The notes below the pieces were generated by a model that saw only the letters and a program-made list of their open reading frames with translations, was not told the origin of the DNA and did not search any database. A DNA stretch of 64,000 nt. Origin: Strongylocentrotus purpuratus (lineage: Eukaryota; Echinodermata; Echinoidea; Camarodonta; Strongylocentrotidae). The position numbers were made by a program, and so were the translations under genes. The stretch spans positions 35,742,579-35,806,578 of the forward strand of contig NW_022145605.1 of the NCBI RefSeq assembly GCF_000002235.5. Direction: 5' to 3'. Positions 34,468-48,000 of this stretch are shown one piece after another (within the stretch, counting starts at the first letter, position 1; every line of letters starts with the position of its first letter).

Positions 34468-34925
34468 TTATTACTACTACTACTATTACTACTACTACCC
34501 CTACTACTCCTACTACTAATACTACCATTACTACTACTTCCAATACTACTACTACTTCTAATACTACTGATGCTATTACTACTACTTCTATTCTATTACC
34601 AATTCTTCCACTACCACTACTACTACTACTTCTACTACTACTTCTACTAATACTACTACTACTACCACTAATATACTACCACTACAACCACCACCCCTAA
34701 TAATAATATTACTAATAATAATTATATTATTAATACTACGACTTTTACGAGGACGACTACTAGTTTTACTACCACTACTCTTACGACGACAACAACGTCA
34801 ATAACTTCCGTTCCTACTACAACGATGATGACAACTACTGCTAATTCTACTACTACTGCTGCTACTGTTACTAATACTACTACCTTTACTTCTATTACTA
34901 CATCTACTCTAACGACTATTAGCTT
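34010..34925. repeat. (ACT)n triplet field
   Basis: Roughly 900 bases dominated by ACT/TAC/CTA triplets, pure in the centre and degenerate at both edges, with short inverted AGT patches (34061-34075, 34418-34427). Long Thr, Leu or Val frames here come from the repeat. Confidence 0.97.
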
Positions 34926-37900
34926 CAACTCATGAAATTACACAAACTAATAATTCATACTAAAATATAAAACTCATCTTACTGCTGTCCAATTTTATTA
35001 CAATTACTATCCTTACTATCATTGTCACTCTTACTCTTAATATTATTACTTTTACTCTTACTATAACTATCATCAATATCAAAGGAAACCAAAACATTCA
35101 TACCAAGTTATTTTTACTGTAAAGTTTAATGAATTCAATAAAAACAAGGAAAATCTGGAAAATAATGGGCAAGGAATAAGGAAATTGAAGCTTTTTTTAA
35201 TATATAGCTTGTCACTAGGAGGGCGACATTTAATTTGATGACATTTTTATTGACACCTCTTCGTGCTTTTTGTCCATGAAATTGCACAAGTCTGTTTTTT
35301 TCTTTTATTTCACTTTTGTTCTCGAACTAACTTCACTAGATGTCCAGAAGAATATAATTCTGCATACCATATTTTATTTTCAGGGGAAGAGAAACTGCTT
35401 TAGAGTTTCTCTTCCAGAAAGAAGGAAAAAACTGAAAATGTTTGTATAAATGACATGGAGAGTTGTCCGTCTGTGATGATGTCATCACATTCAATGTGAT
35501 GACATCATTACTACTACCACCATCACCACCACTACTACTAATACCACCAATACCACCACTAATAATACTACCACTTCTACATTTAGTATTACTTGTTCTA
35601 CTATATTGTGATACAACTGAAACGTGCTTAATGAACATTCAGTGATCTTTCGCTCTTGCAAGTTTCACAAAACAAAGAACTCATCCCGTCTTAATTCTAC
35701 GGAAGAATTTTTTTTTCCTTCTTTCTTTTTTTTCACTTAGGTTTGGTAGCTTTATTCTTCTTTTTGGTGAAAAGGTAATTAAACATTTTTTTTTAGTTTA
35801 AGGGTCTTTATTTGTTTGTTTCTTTCTTTCTTATATGTGTAAAGATATTTTGGATTTGCTTTTGTTTTTGAACGATTTTTATTACCTAATAAACTATAAT
35901 GGTTAATGATTATTCAATTATGAGTTGCTCATCTTACACGTTCTTTCCTTTTATAAGTTTATGTTTTTATTGTTTATATTATTCTGATGCTCTTAGCTAC
36001 AATTTTCGCACGTACGAATATGCTTCAAACATTATTTATCATATACGCCTTATTGTTGTAATTCAAAACATCCATGTCAAGATAGAGATTGGATCGTTCG
36101 CTATATATATATTTTGATATGTGTGAAATAACATATTTGGGGAAGACATCACTTTTGAGTGATGTAGAAATCTCATGGAAATTCGATTCAGGGTCGAATT
36201 TAGGATGTAAAGCCGCGAGAAGGTGGTGAGTTGACACAAGGTAGTGAGTGTGTGGATAGCTTAAAAAGATACAATGTTGGGGCTGAATTTCTATGTGTAA
36301 ATTTACAATTTAGTTAATACCTTTCTAACCGCCATGTGTATATATGTCGATTTCTGAGGAGTAATGCAAACATTATTCTATGAAAATGCATGGCTGAAGA
36401 ATTGTCGTCGAAAAAACCTATTTGAATTTGTATCGCTATTATTATTATCGTTTGTAACAGTAAAACTAGAGGATACATGCATCAGTACTTGATCACTCAA
36501 TTATATGTCCCTTTGACGTATCTTTAGTTCAAAACATGGGAAACGATTTTCTGTCGTTCATTTAAACTAAGTTTCAAAAGTAATTTGATTAAGGTAGCAC
36601 CTGTTTGTAGTTTACCGTGATAATCGAATCGTATAGTTTATGTCATCTTTGAATGTTGAATAATTACATGTGTTTTATTCTAAAATTTTATTTATGTTTT
36701 AAAATGTTAGAATTCGTTTAATGTTTAATAGACAGATATCCCGAAAAGAATTATCAGCAACGGTAAACCTTTTCGTATGCAATTACTCTAAATGTTTATT
36801 ATGTATCATACTTATCGAGGTATGAGTATATATAAAGATATTTCATGAAAATTTTCTCTTGAAAATAAAAAATAGATAGAATCTATCAATTTGTATCTAA
36901 ATATATTATATCATATGCCCGAATTAATGTATTGCAAGCATACCTTTCAAATTCGTCATTAAAACAAATTATTGAGTTCGTCTTTGTAAGAAAACTCTAT
37001 AGAGCCTCATTTTTTTAGTTATTTCGTTTTTCATTCTACATATTCATCTGTTGAATAATATTATATTTTTTTATTATAAATCGTCAGCGTCACAAAGAAA
37101 CGATCATCTTCCATCCACTTCTCTTACAACACACATAACTTTGATGACATGAAATCGAATGCTTCGGATCGATCTTTCTTCCATCAAACATGTTTCAGAC
37201 TCTACGCATTCCATAACCACTATTAGGATGATGCCAATAAGCTAAAAGGCTAAATCATTAAAAGTTTCTTGTTTCCTCCTTCTTTTTATTTTCTTTTTAT
37301 GCCCGCCTCGATTTCCTTTTCAGATCTTTTCTTCTTTTCCCCCCTTTTTTGTCATTTTATATTTGTATGTTCTGAAAACTAAATTTAGACAATGGAGTTG
37401 ACAAAAGTCATTCAATTTCATCTGTTTTCAGCCTCTGCAGTGCATATATACAAAATACAAATTTGAAATACCACTGATCTGTGTCGAAATTAACGGAGCA
37501 GCATTTCTTTACAGAAAAATATCAAATATAAAATATTATGGAACCCCATTTTCAAAAATATCGGCTGATAAATTCGGAATCGATTTTACTTGGCAAAATG
37601 ACACAAGATTTTCCCTACTCATTCCGAATGTGATCATATCAATAATTGTCACAGTAATCAAAGAATCGAGAAACGGATTTAATAGTGTTGAAACAGATTT
37701 TATTTTATATTTTATCGGAGAGAAAGTAAAGTTTCATACTTTAACAAAGTAAATTTAACACTTTACTATTTGTTCTTCAGACTTTAGTTACTCATTACAA
37801 AAGATCGTTTTCAGAAGAAGGATTGTGCCATTATAAACAAATCAAACAACCTACATTTCTGTTTAAAGCCAAATAATAATAATATAAGAGATAAATTGTG

Positions 37901-38336
37901 TTATCGCAATATGTAAGTAAAAATTCGAAGGTAAGCAATGAGAGAACTATTAAAGCACAAGGACTTGCTGACAAGAGTTGGTGAAACAAGAGCTCAAAAA
38001 TTACTTTGTTGTACTTTTCATAACATAAGTTATATTTAACTAAAGGTTACATCAAAAAATTATTATCGTATTTAGTATGAGTTTAACATCTTAATCCTGT
38101 CAAATAAAGCAAAAATCCATAGGTCCTAAAGGTAAATTCAGTGTAATTTAATAGATAAAAAATAATCTAATAACGAAGACGTAGATTGTTTTAAACCTTG
38201 TATCTCAAATCATGAGCGCTTTACAAGAACCCACTATTATTATTATTATTAAAATAATGTCTCAACACAATTATTATACGATGTATATAGAGTTACATGT
38301 TTATATATTTTTGGAAAATGTCTATAGTATCTTGTT

Positions 38337-38342
38337 TTTATT
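38337..38342 (-). promoter_or_regulatory. Candidate polyadenylation signal for the peroxidase
   Basis: AATAAA on the minus strand, about 550 bases past the peroxidase stop codon; the first such hexamer I found downstream. Confidence 0.3.
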
Positions 38343-38892
38343 TAATCATCTAATGTTTTCAAATTTAAAGAGATCCAACAGCATGTTATTTTCCATTTCA
38401 GTTCATCACATGAAAGTTATTAAACTAAGACAGATTACATTACTTTAATAACCATCCGTAACCACATACCTTAAAGTGCTCTACCAAACTACACCAAGAT
38501 AATTAAGACTTCATTATAATTTCTTAAAATACCCACGACGTGGCAGTACGTATACAGTCGCCCATAGCTAGTAAAGGCAATGTTGTGAAACGCGTACACG
38601 CGCTCATAGGTTCATGGAGCCCCCATAACTTATTTGAGAGAGAAAATTGTGACATGAGCATAATACGCGAGAGCCTCCATAGCTTAAATAGTTCCCTCCT
38701 ATGCACAATCTCTATGGAAGTGAACTTGGAGCTGCATGAAATGGCTGACCAATCAGTAACTATTTCCGCTGTCACGACTGTCTCTGAATCAACTAGATAC
38801 GGGAGCTCCTAAATAGTTTCCTCCATTACGATTGAATGTGGGAGGGAACTATTGACTCCTCCCTCCTCTACTAGCTATGCAGTCGACCAAGC

Positions 38893-39013
38893 CTAAAGGC
38901 CCGATTCTTTCCTCACACATTTGTTGGCATTCACACACCATGGGTCAAGATCAAACTTAGGGATGGATTTATATGCGAAGCAGTCAGCTTTTGGGTTGGT
39001 GCGGTGATCAGCC
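38893..39013 (-). CDS. Peroxidase exon 13: C-terminus and stop
   Basis: Acceptor ttctcttgtag; TAG at 38895-38893. It encodes a Cys-containing tail (NPKADCFAYKSIPKFDLDPW, CVNANKCVRKESGL). Confidence 0.93.
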
Positions 39014-42000
39014 CTACAAGAGAAATCAATGAAATTTGTTGTTAAATGTGTAGCAATTCTAAAGGTAGAGTGGACATCAAAAAGGCAAATTTCGCAACAA
39101 TGGTATGTAATATAAAAAATAAACCTATGTTACTGCACAGATTGCGCTAAGTAACATGAAACATTATAGGGGCGTCGGTACATCTCGCTTTTTGATCATC
39201 GAATCGATGGTGTCGAGCAATAGGGATTCTAAGAAACGGGGGTAAAGCATAGAGGTGTCGGAAAACAAGGGGTACGATTAATATGTCGAAACTGTGTCGG
39301 AACATTGGGGTGTTGGAATATTAGGGTGTATGCCACAAGGGGAGCTGCAATACAGGGGTAACCGAGGATATGGGCACCAGGACATGAAGATGTAGTAACA
39401 TCTCGTGTAGGAATATAGGGCGTCAGAAGGGAGGGGGGGTGTCCAAAATAGAGGACTCTGAACATAAGGAAAAAGATAGTCTGAATGTTTTACTTACAAC
39501 TTGAAGACATTCTTCTGGAATGTGACAGGGTTGTCAAGGGTTTGACAAAGAACACGAGCCATAGTCATTTTGTCGATCACATCTCGTTGAGCTGTGTTAG
39601 GAAGGTAATGTAAAGGAACATCGGTGTGAAACACAATAGTTTGCATGCTCTCAGTATTGTAATGATTTTTTTTTTACCTTAAAGATACCAAATCCCTTTT
39701 GCAGCCAACATCGATTTCTGTAGAACTTTGCAGGAATTATTAATATATGATGTATGTCCTATCTGTGAAATTTAAACATTAGCAGTGTCCTGGTATTCAA
39801 ATTATGCAAGGAAACCCGTTTACTTTCTAGACTTCACTGCCAGACACTATTGAGTGACTGACTGACATTTTTTTTTTTCTTTGGTAATAACATACATAAA
39901 ATGAGCTGTAACAGAAGAACCCACTCCTTGTAATGGCCAAATTTAACTGATGGAGTCTTTGTGCAGCACAAAACGTACGACCATTCAGTAAAAGGGTCAG
40001 AAAATTAGTATTTAGTATTGTCTTTCAAATGTCGTTGGAATTTAACCTTTTCATGTTTTTGGCTTGCAATGGGACATAATATAGTACCTTTAATACCGGT
40101 ATCCAATATCCCCTTTAAACTGGATATTATATTGCTGTTTGTTCCCAAACCATTAGTGATGTGATTCACCTCGTACACTTCGCGTGCACATCTCTATCAA
40201 TTTATAACCAAATATATTGTAGAAATTGTAGCCATCCAAAAAAGCTTGAAGATACCACATAACAAGTGGTGGATCCAGGGGGTGGCACGAGGGGCATAAA
40301 AGCTCCCCATCCCTCCTTCCCTTCCGGCAAAGCAAATGAAGTACACTCCCGAATACAACGTGATATCTTTTGCTTGATTTCTCTTGTTTTCTTTTTAAAT
40401 TTAGTAAGTTATATATTATTTCTGTAAAAGTATATTTTATTTGTTTACCTATTCATTTGTCTATTTAGATTTTAATTATTTATCTATCTAAATACCTACT
40501 TATTTATTAACAATAAAACCTGCATTAGGCACCACATGCATCTCATATCCACCTGCTTATGAAGACCAGTTTTCTGGTATACCTTCGTTCATCGGTCTTT
40601 ATATCCAGGTTTCACTGTATTTATATATGTAATCATTGATTGATTAATACATTTGGTCAACAATTCTTAAAAGACCTTTACCACCCACCCCCCCCCCCCC
40701 CCCCCCCCCCATCAAAGAATGCTAGATTCGCCTCTGAATACTGGTGTACTGATGTAGATAATGAATTACCTTTAGTAAAAGCCTGTGGACCTTTAGGATT
40801 GAGATAGAAGAAACGATCTCCCTCCCGTAGACTCTTAAACTGACGACCGATGATACATGATAGAGTAGGGCCTAAAGTCCCGTCCTTGTTGGCCGGTTTC
40901 TCGGCGACGAATCCCACGAATGGGTCGATGAGTTGCACATCAGCATTTCTAGGGATGTTAAGGTTTTTTTTAAAGATAATAATTTTCATGTTAACCCCTT
41001 ACAGGACAACTAATCAGTGTCATCTGATTCAGAGTAATACTAGTATACTAGATGCATGAAAAGAAAATGGCAGAGCTTTCTACACACATTGTATCCATTT
41101 TTTGCATGACCAAATTGCGTTTGACGCCAAAGATTCTGAAGGGAAATAAACTGTAATGTACTTAAAGGTACTATGTCCCATTTGCAGCCAACCTCAAATT
41201 CTGTAGAACTTTGCAGGAATTATGAATATGTCATGTATGTCCTATCTGTGAAATTTAAATGTTAGCAGTGTCCTAATATTCAAATTATGCATGGAAACCC
41301 GTTTACTTGCTAGCTTCACTGTCATAATTGAGTGACTGACTGGCTTTTTTCTTCTTTGGTAATAACATACATAGAATGAGCTGTAAATGGCACATGAATA
41401 TTTGTCTACATCAATAACCCACTTCTTGTGATGGCCAAAATTAAACTGATTGAATCTTTGCGCAGCATAAAACGTATGACCATTCGGTACAATGGTCTGA
41501 AAATCAAGACTATTACTTATCGGCTCTATAGCTCCTAAGTCGATTTGACAACTAATAGTCGTTATTTTCCCACTTGAAGATATTTTCAAGCCCCACCTTT
41601 TTTAGGGAAGTTCTAAATTAGTATTATCTTTCAAATGCCGTTGGAATTTAACCTTTTCATATTTTTTTTTGGCCTGCAAATGGGACATAGAACCTTTAAA
41701 TTAGCAACAATATGGGACTCAATATCATCGTTAATCGCGTTTAGCGTACAAAATTGGCAATGTTTTTGTTAACTTTTCAACATAAAGCCCATAACCATCC
41801 ATATCGTGTTCAGAGACAAGTCATTTTATTAAAACCATTTAGTAAAAGAGAAATATATAATTGTTGCCCATTTGAAGAAGAAAGGTTACTCAATTTAACT
41901 CTTTTAAATTCCTGTTGCTCTGTTAGTGTAGAACTATTGTTTGACTAACTCATCCATACGTGTATATGGAAAACAGCAACCTAAACACGAGCTTTCATTG

Positions 42001-45000
42001 CTTGAGCACTTTATCATGGTAGCTCGGCTATTAAAGCCGGGTGCTAATATAAATGCATGGCCTTCAGGAAGAACAGTCTTGATACTGATGAGGTTACCCT
42101 GGGTCACCAAGACATATTATCATTATCATTATCATTTTCATTATTATTATTATTATAGTTTTCAAGTTAAAATACTTATCTTAATGGTTACATGTCTATG
42201 GTTATTACCTACATGAAACGGGGTGAAAGTTTTCACAGTCTTCCCCGATAAAACAAAATCATTAAATGTTTCCTTGAATCATGATAACTTCCTGAAAAGT
42301 CTTGTTTTTGTGGAAATGGAAGCACTATAAAACTTACTCGTTGCCGTATGTTTTCTTGAGTTTAGCAATGGTATCTGCGGTCATTATCTTCTTAAGATCA
42401 GACCATTTTGTGATCGGCGACAGACCGCAGTATTTTCTCCAGCGATAGTAAGGTTGGATGCCGTTATCTCGACCACGGAGTATGTTGAGGGACAAGAGAT
42501 CGAGACCAGTTGCATCACTGAATCACGGAACGGGTGAAAAGAGAAGTATAAGATTAATTTTGATTGTTACAAGCTTGTAAGGCACATACCGTACACCCGA
42601 TCGTAAAGACTTTCGAGAAATCAACCCAGGCAATGTCAACATGGTTCTCCATCACCTCTGGAAATGTACGAACATTACAATGTCATTCAAACATGATTTG
42701 ATTGGATATACAGATGTGCTTTTCCTTCGCCTCGTACTATTTTTCCTCTCACTTTTCTCACTCGGTATTGTGAACCCCGTACCATCTGCCAGGGCTAAGG
42801 GAATCTACGCTGTTCTCATTCGAAATCGTTAACCCCTAACTATGTCTGATTTGATACGGCTTTCCCGCCTTCACGGGTTAACACCGCTATCCTAAGCTCC
42901 CGACTATGTTGACTTCTCTTGAGCTGTTAGCACCTCATTTAAAGAGACCAGCATTGTCGTGCTAACCCTGTTTCTTTTCCGGGGCCACATAATCACAACC
43001 TTTCGGTGGGGCTAGCCAAATTTGGTAAAGCGAAGTTGCGTTAAAAGTTTGAAATGCATCAAAATGAATTAAAATCGATCTTTAGCTAAATTCTCCAAAG
43101 TCTTAATGGTCGTATTCGTGTAAAATGATACATAAATGCTATACTTATTTGTGTCTCTATCTCAAATTTTCTTTTAAACGTACGCAATTGAAACGAGGAT
43201 TCATTTTAATTGTATTAGTACCGGTATTAGTACCATTAAAGCATTTAAAGGAATTTAGTGCCCGCACCAACAATTCAAAGATAAACTTGCACTATTCACT
43301 TTGCATACACTGCTCGCATGCGTGTTTGCAAGAGGAAACTCTCACATGGAGTGAAAAAGAACGCGAAATTCCCTGCCGTAGTCCCTGCCGTAGTCCCTGC
43401 CGTAGGTCCTATATGTCAGCAAACTGACTCGTCCAGTTCAAGGGGTATGATACCTCAGACACACCAATGAGACTGACTTCATACCCACTCACTCGTGGCC
43501 ATTTGTCGTAATGTAAATTGTGGTTAAATAGATTTTGTAGGATATTTCCAAAGTATGTATATTTTTTTGAATTCGCACCGTACAGGTCCAAGGAGACATT
43601 TCTCTGGGTTATTTATCGAATGTTTAAGTTCAAAATTCTTTTATTTCCTTTTTACAGATTGTTTAACATAAATAACATGACAAAAAATCATTTCTGAAAA
43701 GAAAGACTTAATACCATTGTATTAAGTCTTTCTTTTCAGAAATGAATTTTTGTCATTAGTCTCATTAGTCTCAGGAAATAATAATTAAACATTACTAATG
43801 CCAATATAAACATTCACATGTTATTGCCTTCGTGATTATAGTTTTTTTAATATGGCATATACAAATAGCTTTACTAGCATATTATATACCCCAAAACTTA
43901 CTTGAATCACTTTATGATAAGGTCATTGAAGAAGAAAAAAATGATAAAAACATACAACATACAGAAGTATACTTACTCGCTCTCATCAGGGTTGACAAAG
44001 AGCTGGTTTAGTAGTGTTTGGCTGAAGAAACGGTCGATTTTACGAGCAGTTTGTCTGATCATTCCCTGCATAAACCCGTCAATACCGCCCTGCAAATTTT
44101 TAGAATAAAATTACATTTCAAAGTACTAACGAGCAAGACCCGAGAATGAAAGACGAAGTTCTCGATTTGGGGATCTTTGCAACTACAGTCCAAACTATAG
44201 GTTATGATTATAGGTTTCTTCAGATATGGCGTGGCGAACCGGGCCAATCTGGGATGGTCTTTATAGATTGGTTTGACTGTAAAATGGGCAATCGCCCCCT
44301 AACCACCTCCCACATGTTGTCCTTGGAAAGAGCATCAGGATTTGTATCGTCATATAGAAACTTTTTTCTTTCTTCAAACGTATCTACAAACGTTTCGACG
44401 CGTTTAAAACCAAGGTTTTTACAAACCCAGGTTTAAAACGCGTCGAAACGCGTCATAAATTATGACGCACATAAACCTAGGTTTGCCGAGAAACCTCCTT
44501 TGTGAATTCAGGCCATTAGGTTTACCACATCCCAAGTTCCTTCGGTACCTACTCTTCCCACAATATTTCTGAAAGAGTTGTAATGTGTAGGCGAGTTAGC
44601 TCAGTCGGTAAAGCGCCTGCCTGTGGAACCAAATATCGTAGGTTCGAATCCAACCCAGGCGGATAACTGAACCCTTCGTCGTGAACTGTGACGTGCCCCC
44701 CTCCCCGTTTCATAGACACAGGCTATATGTTACAGTGAAGAAAAAACACTTCGTCACTCGGATAGGACGTTAAACAAAGGCCCCTTGTAGAGGAGAGTCA
44801 CAAGCTTTACACGCAATTAACCTACTGCACTATTTGTATAAGAATAGGGGAAACCCCTGCGTAGTGGTTGATCTACCTTCACATCCCAATCAGTTATACC
44901 GGGAAGAGAGATCCGAGGGCTACTAATCACGTTAGTACACACTTGCGACTGCTTTTAATCAATTCCAACTTTTCATAGGACGGGGTCATGGATCTGAATG

Positions 45001-48000
45001 CCCCTGTAAAGAGGTTTTTGTGGCGGGGGAGGGAGGTGTTGGATTTTGCTTACCAGTACAATAATATTGCTTAGGAGAGATGGTCAAATTGATTCGAGTT
45101 GGGCACAATATCGCGAATACAGCTTTGTTGGGTAAGGACAAAACAAAATTCTATACGCCATGATGTGACCAACTGAAACCCCTTTGGCCAAACCATGAGG
45201 GTATAGATGGATCTGTTGCTTACGTTTGCGACGTCATACATGTAGAAGGCGTTGAAGAATGCCTTGGCAATGGGTAGGGGTTCTAGAGGGATATCATCAC
45301 CCTCTGCATTGACTTGATATCGGTAAAGACTATCATCTACAGCGCTGTGCCCCTGACGAAACCCTGATGTTGCGAACACGTTCGAAATAGACGGGTTGAT
45401 GCTGGAGTCGTACCCCGAGTAACGCAGTCCGATATACTCTGCACGGATATTGAGGAAGGGCATATAATTGAAATGGATTGAATTTATTTCACATCATTGA
45501 CATAAGTACATCAATATTTGTTTTTATTAACGCGAAAAAAAGAAGAAAAGGAAAATATTTACAATTTGTATACATTTCAAAAAACAAAATACTAATATAA
45601 CAACAATATTTCACTCATCGATCTTACCCATTAAAAAATCTCACATCAATACTATGAATTTAAAAAAAAGTTTGCTTTAGGCTGAGGACGACATCTTCAT
45701 TACCTACTTTAATTATGAAATAGGACCTTTGTTAAAAGTATTATGTTTTGTTATTTGAGTAAAGGGCGGCAAAATATTTGTTATGTATCATCACATGTCA
45801 CACTAATGAAAAAATGTTGTGTGTAGAAAATGTGGAAGACTAAAATATTGAATCTTGAAACTTGATTTGAAATAGGTAATGTCAAATTTAGCAAGAAAAG
45901 CGAGGAATGTGCATAACCTTCAAGAATAAGAAAACTCTCAGCACTTTCGTTGTTTACTGTTGCAAGAATGAACTTTCCACAATTAGGAATAGACCCTTGT
46001 TTGAAATAATCATTCTGATGAGGTATTTACATACTTTTGTATTCCGCCTTTCCCAAGAGAGTGGGAAGGTATTCATTGTAGGTGATAGCCTGCATGGTGG
46101 CGCCCACAATCTTCCGAGCCTCTTCGAATACGCGATCACTGTTGCGAGCCCACCCTGGATTCCTACTCTTCAACCCCTCGGCGATCTCATTGTGCAGACG
46201 GACGAAGATGGTGTGAAGACTTGTCAAACCCGGCTGTTCGTTGGCACGAAAATCACCCGCCTCTCCGCAGACGATGCCGAGTTTTTTGTCCTCACCGAAG
46301 CAGTTGCCGCTTTCTTCTTGATGGTGGGGAAGAAGGGCACCCCGGTTTTCATCCTCGGGGAACTCTTGAACTCGTAACCGACCAGACCCAATGGCGAGCT
46401 CCTTACTGGTTAGCCCTGTAATGATAATTAGATAGAATATGGTAATTAAACATTATGATAATTATTATTCGCCTATTAATGTTTCTCATTTTATTTTGAA
46501 CTCGATTATTTTTAAATAAATTTGAATTGAATTGTCTTCCCCGTATGCATAATAACACACCCACTATTTAAAATATGTAAATATAATTTAACAACATTTT
46601 ACAACAACTATAAACGGAAAGATGAAAGAAAGGTGAATCAATCATGTTAAGGTGATTTAGTGGATAAGTGTCTGGACTATGAAGCACAACGTACTGGGTT
46701 CGATTCCCTACCATGCAACTAACGTCCTTTGGCAAGACATCAATCTGCATATTTTGTCAAGCTCTACCTAGATAAGGTGAATTGAAACATGGCAGGAATG
46801 TATTCCTTAGAAGCACGCCGCCGTAAGAGCAGCCATGCCAAAGCTGGGCTAAAATTGGTGAAGCGCCAGGAGTGCCAAGAGTGACGGACATGAGCGCTGT
46901 ACAGGAACCCACTATCATTTTTATAATTGTTGTTATTTATTCTTATTGTTATTATTGTTATTGTACCTATCATTATTATTATTATTATTGACCTATTGTC
47001 ATTATGTGGACGCTAAGGAAAACTGACCGGACTGCGGACAATAGCATGAGTCCATCTTCTAGATAAACTTAGAAGCGTAGACATCAGAAAGTCATTGAAA
47101 ATCTCCAAGACAATAAATGAGGATATATCCAACCGTCGCCTGAAATGGTTTGGACATGTGGCACGTATGCCACAGGAACGCCTACCAATACAAGTCCACA
47201 CCAATGACTTTACTTTGCCATGGCCACCAGGACGTCCTCCCTCGAGGTGGACAGACCAAATTCGCTGACACTTTTGTGCAGTATTTTTCACGTTGTTAAT
47301 ATGTCATTTTCAGTTTTACCGTCTTAACAGTTTCCTGTACAATCTTTCATAGTTCATCAATTTCATTCGAAAACCTCTAGAAGATTAACATACTCTACAA
47401 TGCATAATGATCTATAGATAGACTAAAGCGGAAATTTAAGCAAAATAGCCAAAATGAAACCCATATTTCAAGATCAAAATAATGAATGAGATTATCAAAA
47501 AAGATTTTTTTAAATTGTTTGGAGATGATGAAGACTGATGATAAAAGATCCCCTTGCTGTATTCAGAATTATAGAGGTGTCGTCATGAAGTGGTTCATTC
47601 CCTAGTCTCTCAATTCAAGGGTTATGAGTTCAAATCCCAACCCGGCAATAATGTCCTTTAAGCATGACATCAATCCACATTTGCCACTCTCTACCCGGGT
47701 GTAAACGGGTACCTGACCATTGATGGGTAATGTCAATTGCAGGGCCCCCAGGCAGAGCAGTATTCATACCGTCGAGGCTACCCTGGGCAAATAAGACCCA
47801 ATTATAAATAATCATTTATCATGATAAGGATGTTACAAACCTGGCACAGAGCGAAACCTGAGATATTCTACCTCTCCTTCCGTTGATCCGTACACATTAG
47901 ACGCATCTATCATAGCTGTGATTTCATTGAACTGTTCTCTCGCTTTACTATCACCGCAGTGAGCGAGGGTCCGGGGCACCTCAAAACATACCCTGTCCTT

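Larger units (their letters stand above)
31543..38892. other. Intergenic region between convergent genes
   Basis: AT-rich DNA holding the second copy of the dispersed TIR element and the ACT triplet field. It also holds the presumed 3' UTRs of the receptor (left) and the peroxidase (right). A GC-richer patch at 38520-38880 just past the peroxidase stop has no recognisable coding content. No other gene seen. Confidence 0.6.

Noticed and set aside
34085..34700. Long Val, Thr and Leu homopolymer-like ORFs on both strands
   Set aside because: Translation of the ACT triplet field; no start context or non-repeat domain.
44588..44660. Functional tRNA gene
   Set aside because: Boxes A and B are present, but the acceptor and anticodon stems do not pair, and the sequence continues into a SINE body repeated at 48608.
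46031..46034. Exon 7 donor at GTAAAT four bases later
   Set aside because: It would break phase with exon 8; the GTATGT donor fits both consensus and phase.
46169..46260. Loss of the heme-linking Glu (RLHN instead of the common REHN)
   Set aside because: The heme-linking Glu is the one in GDFRANE, which is present; the RLHN position is not the ester residue.
45907..46377. 156-codon plus-strand ORF
   Set aside because: It is the antisense shadow of peroxidase exon 7.
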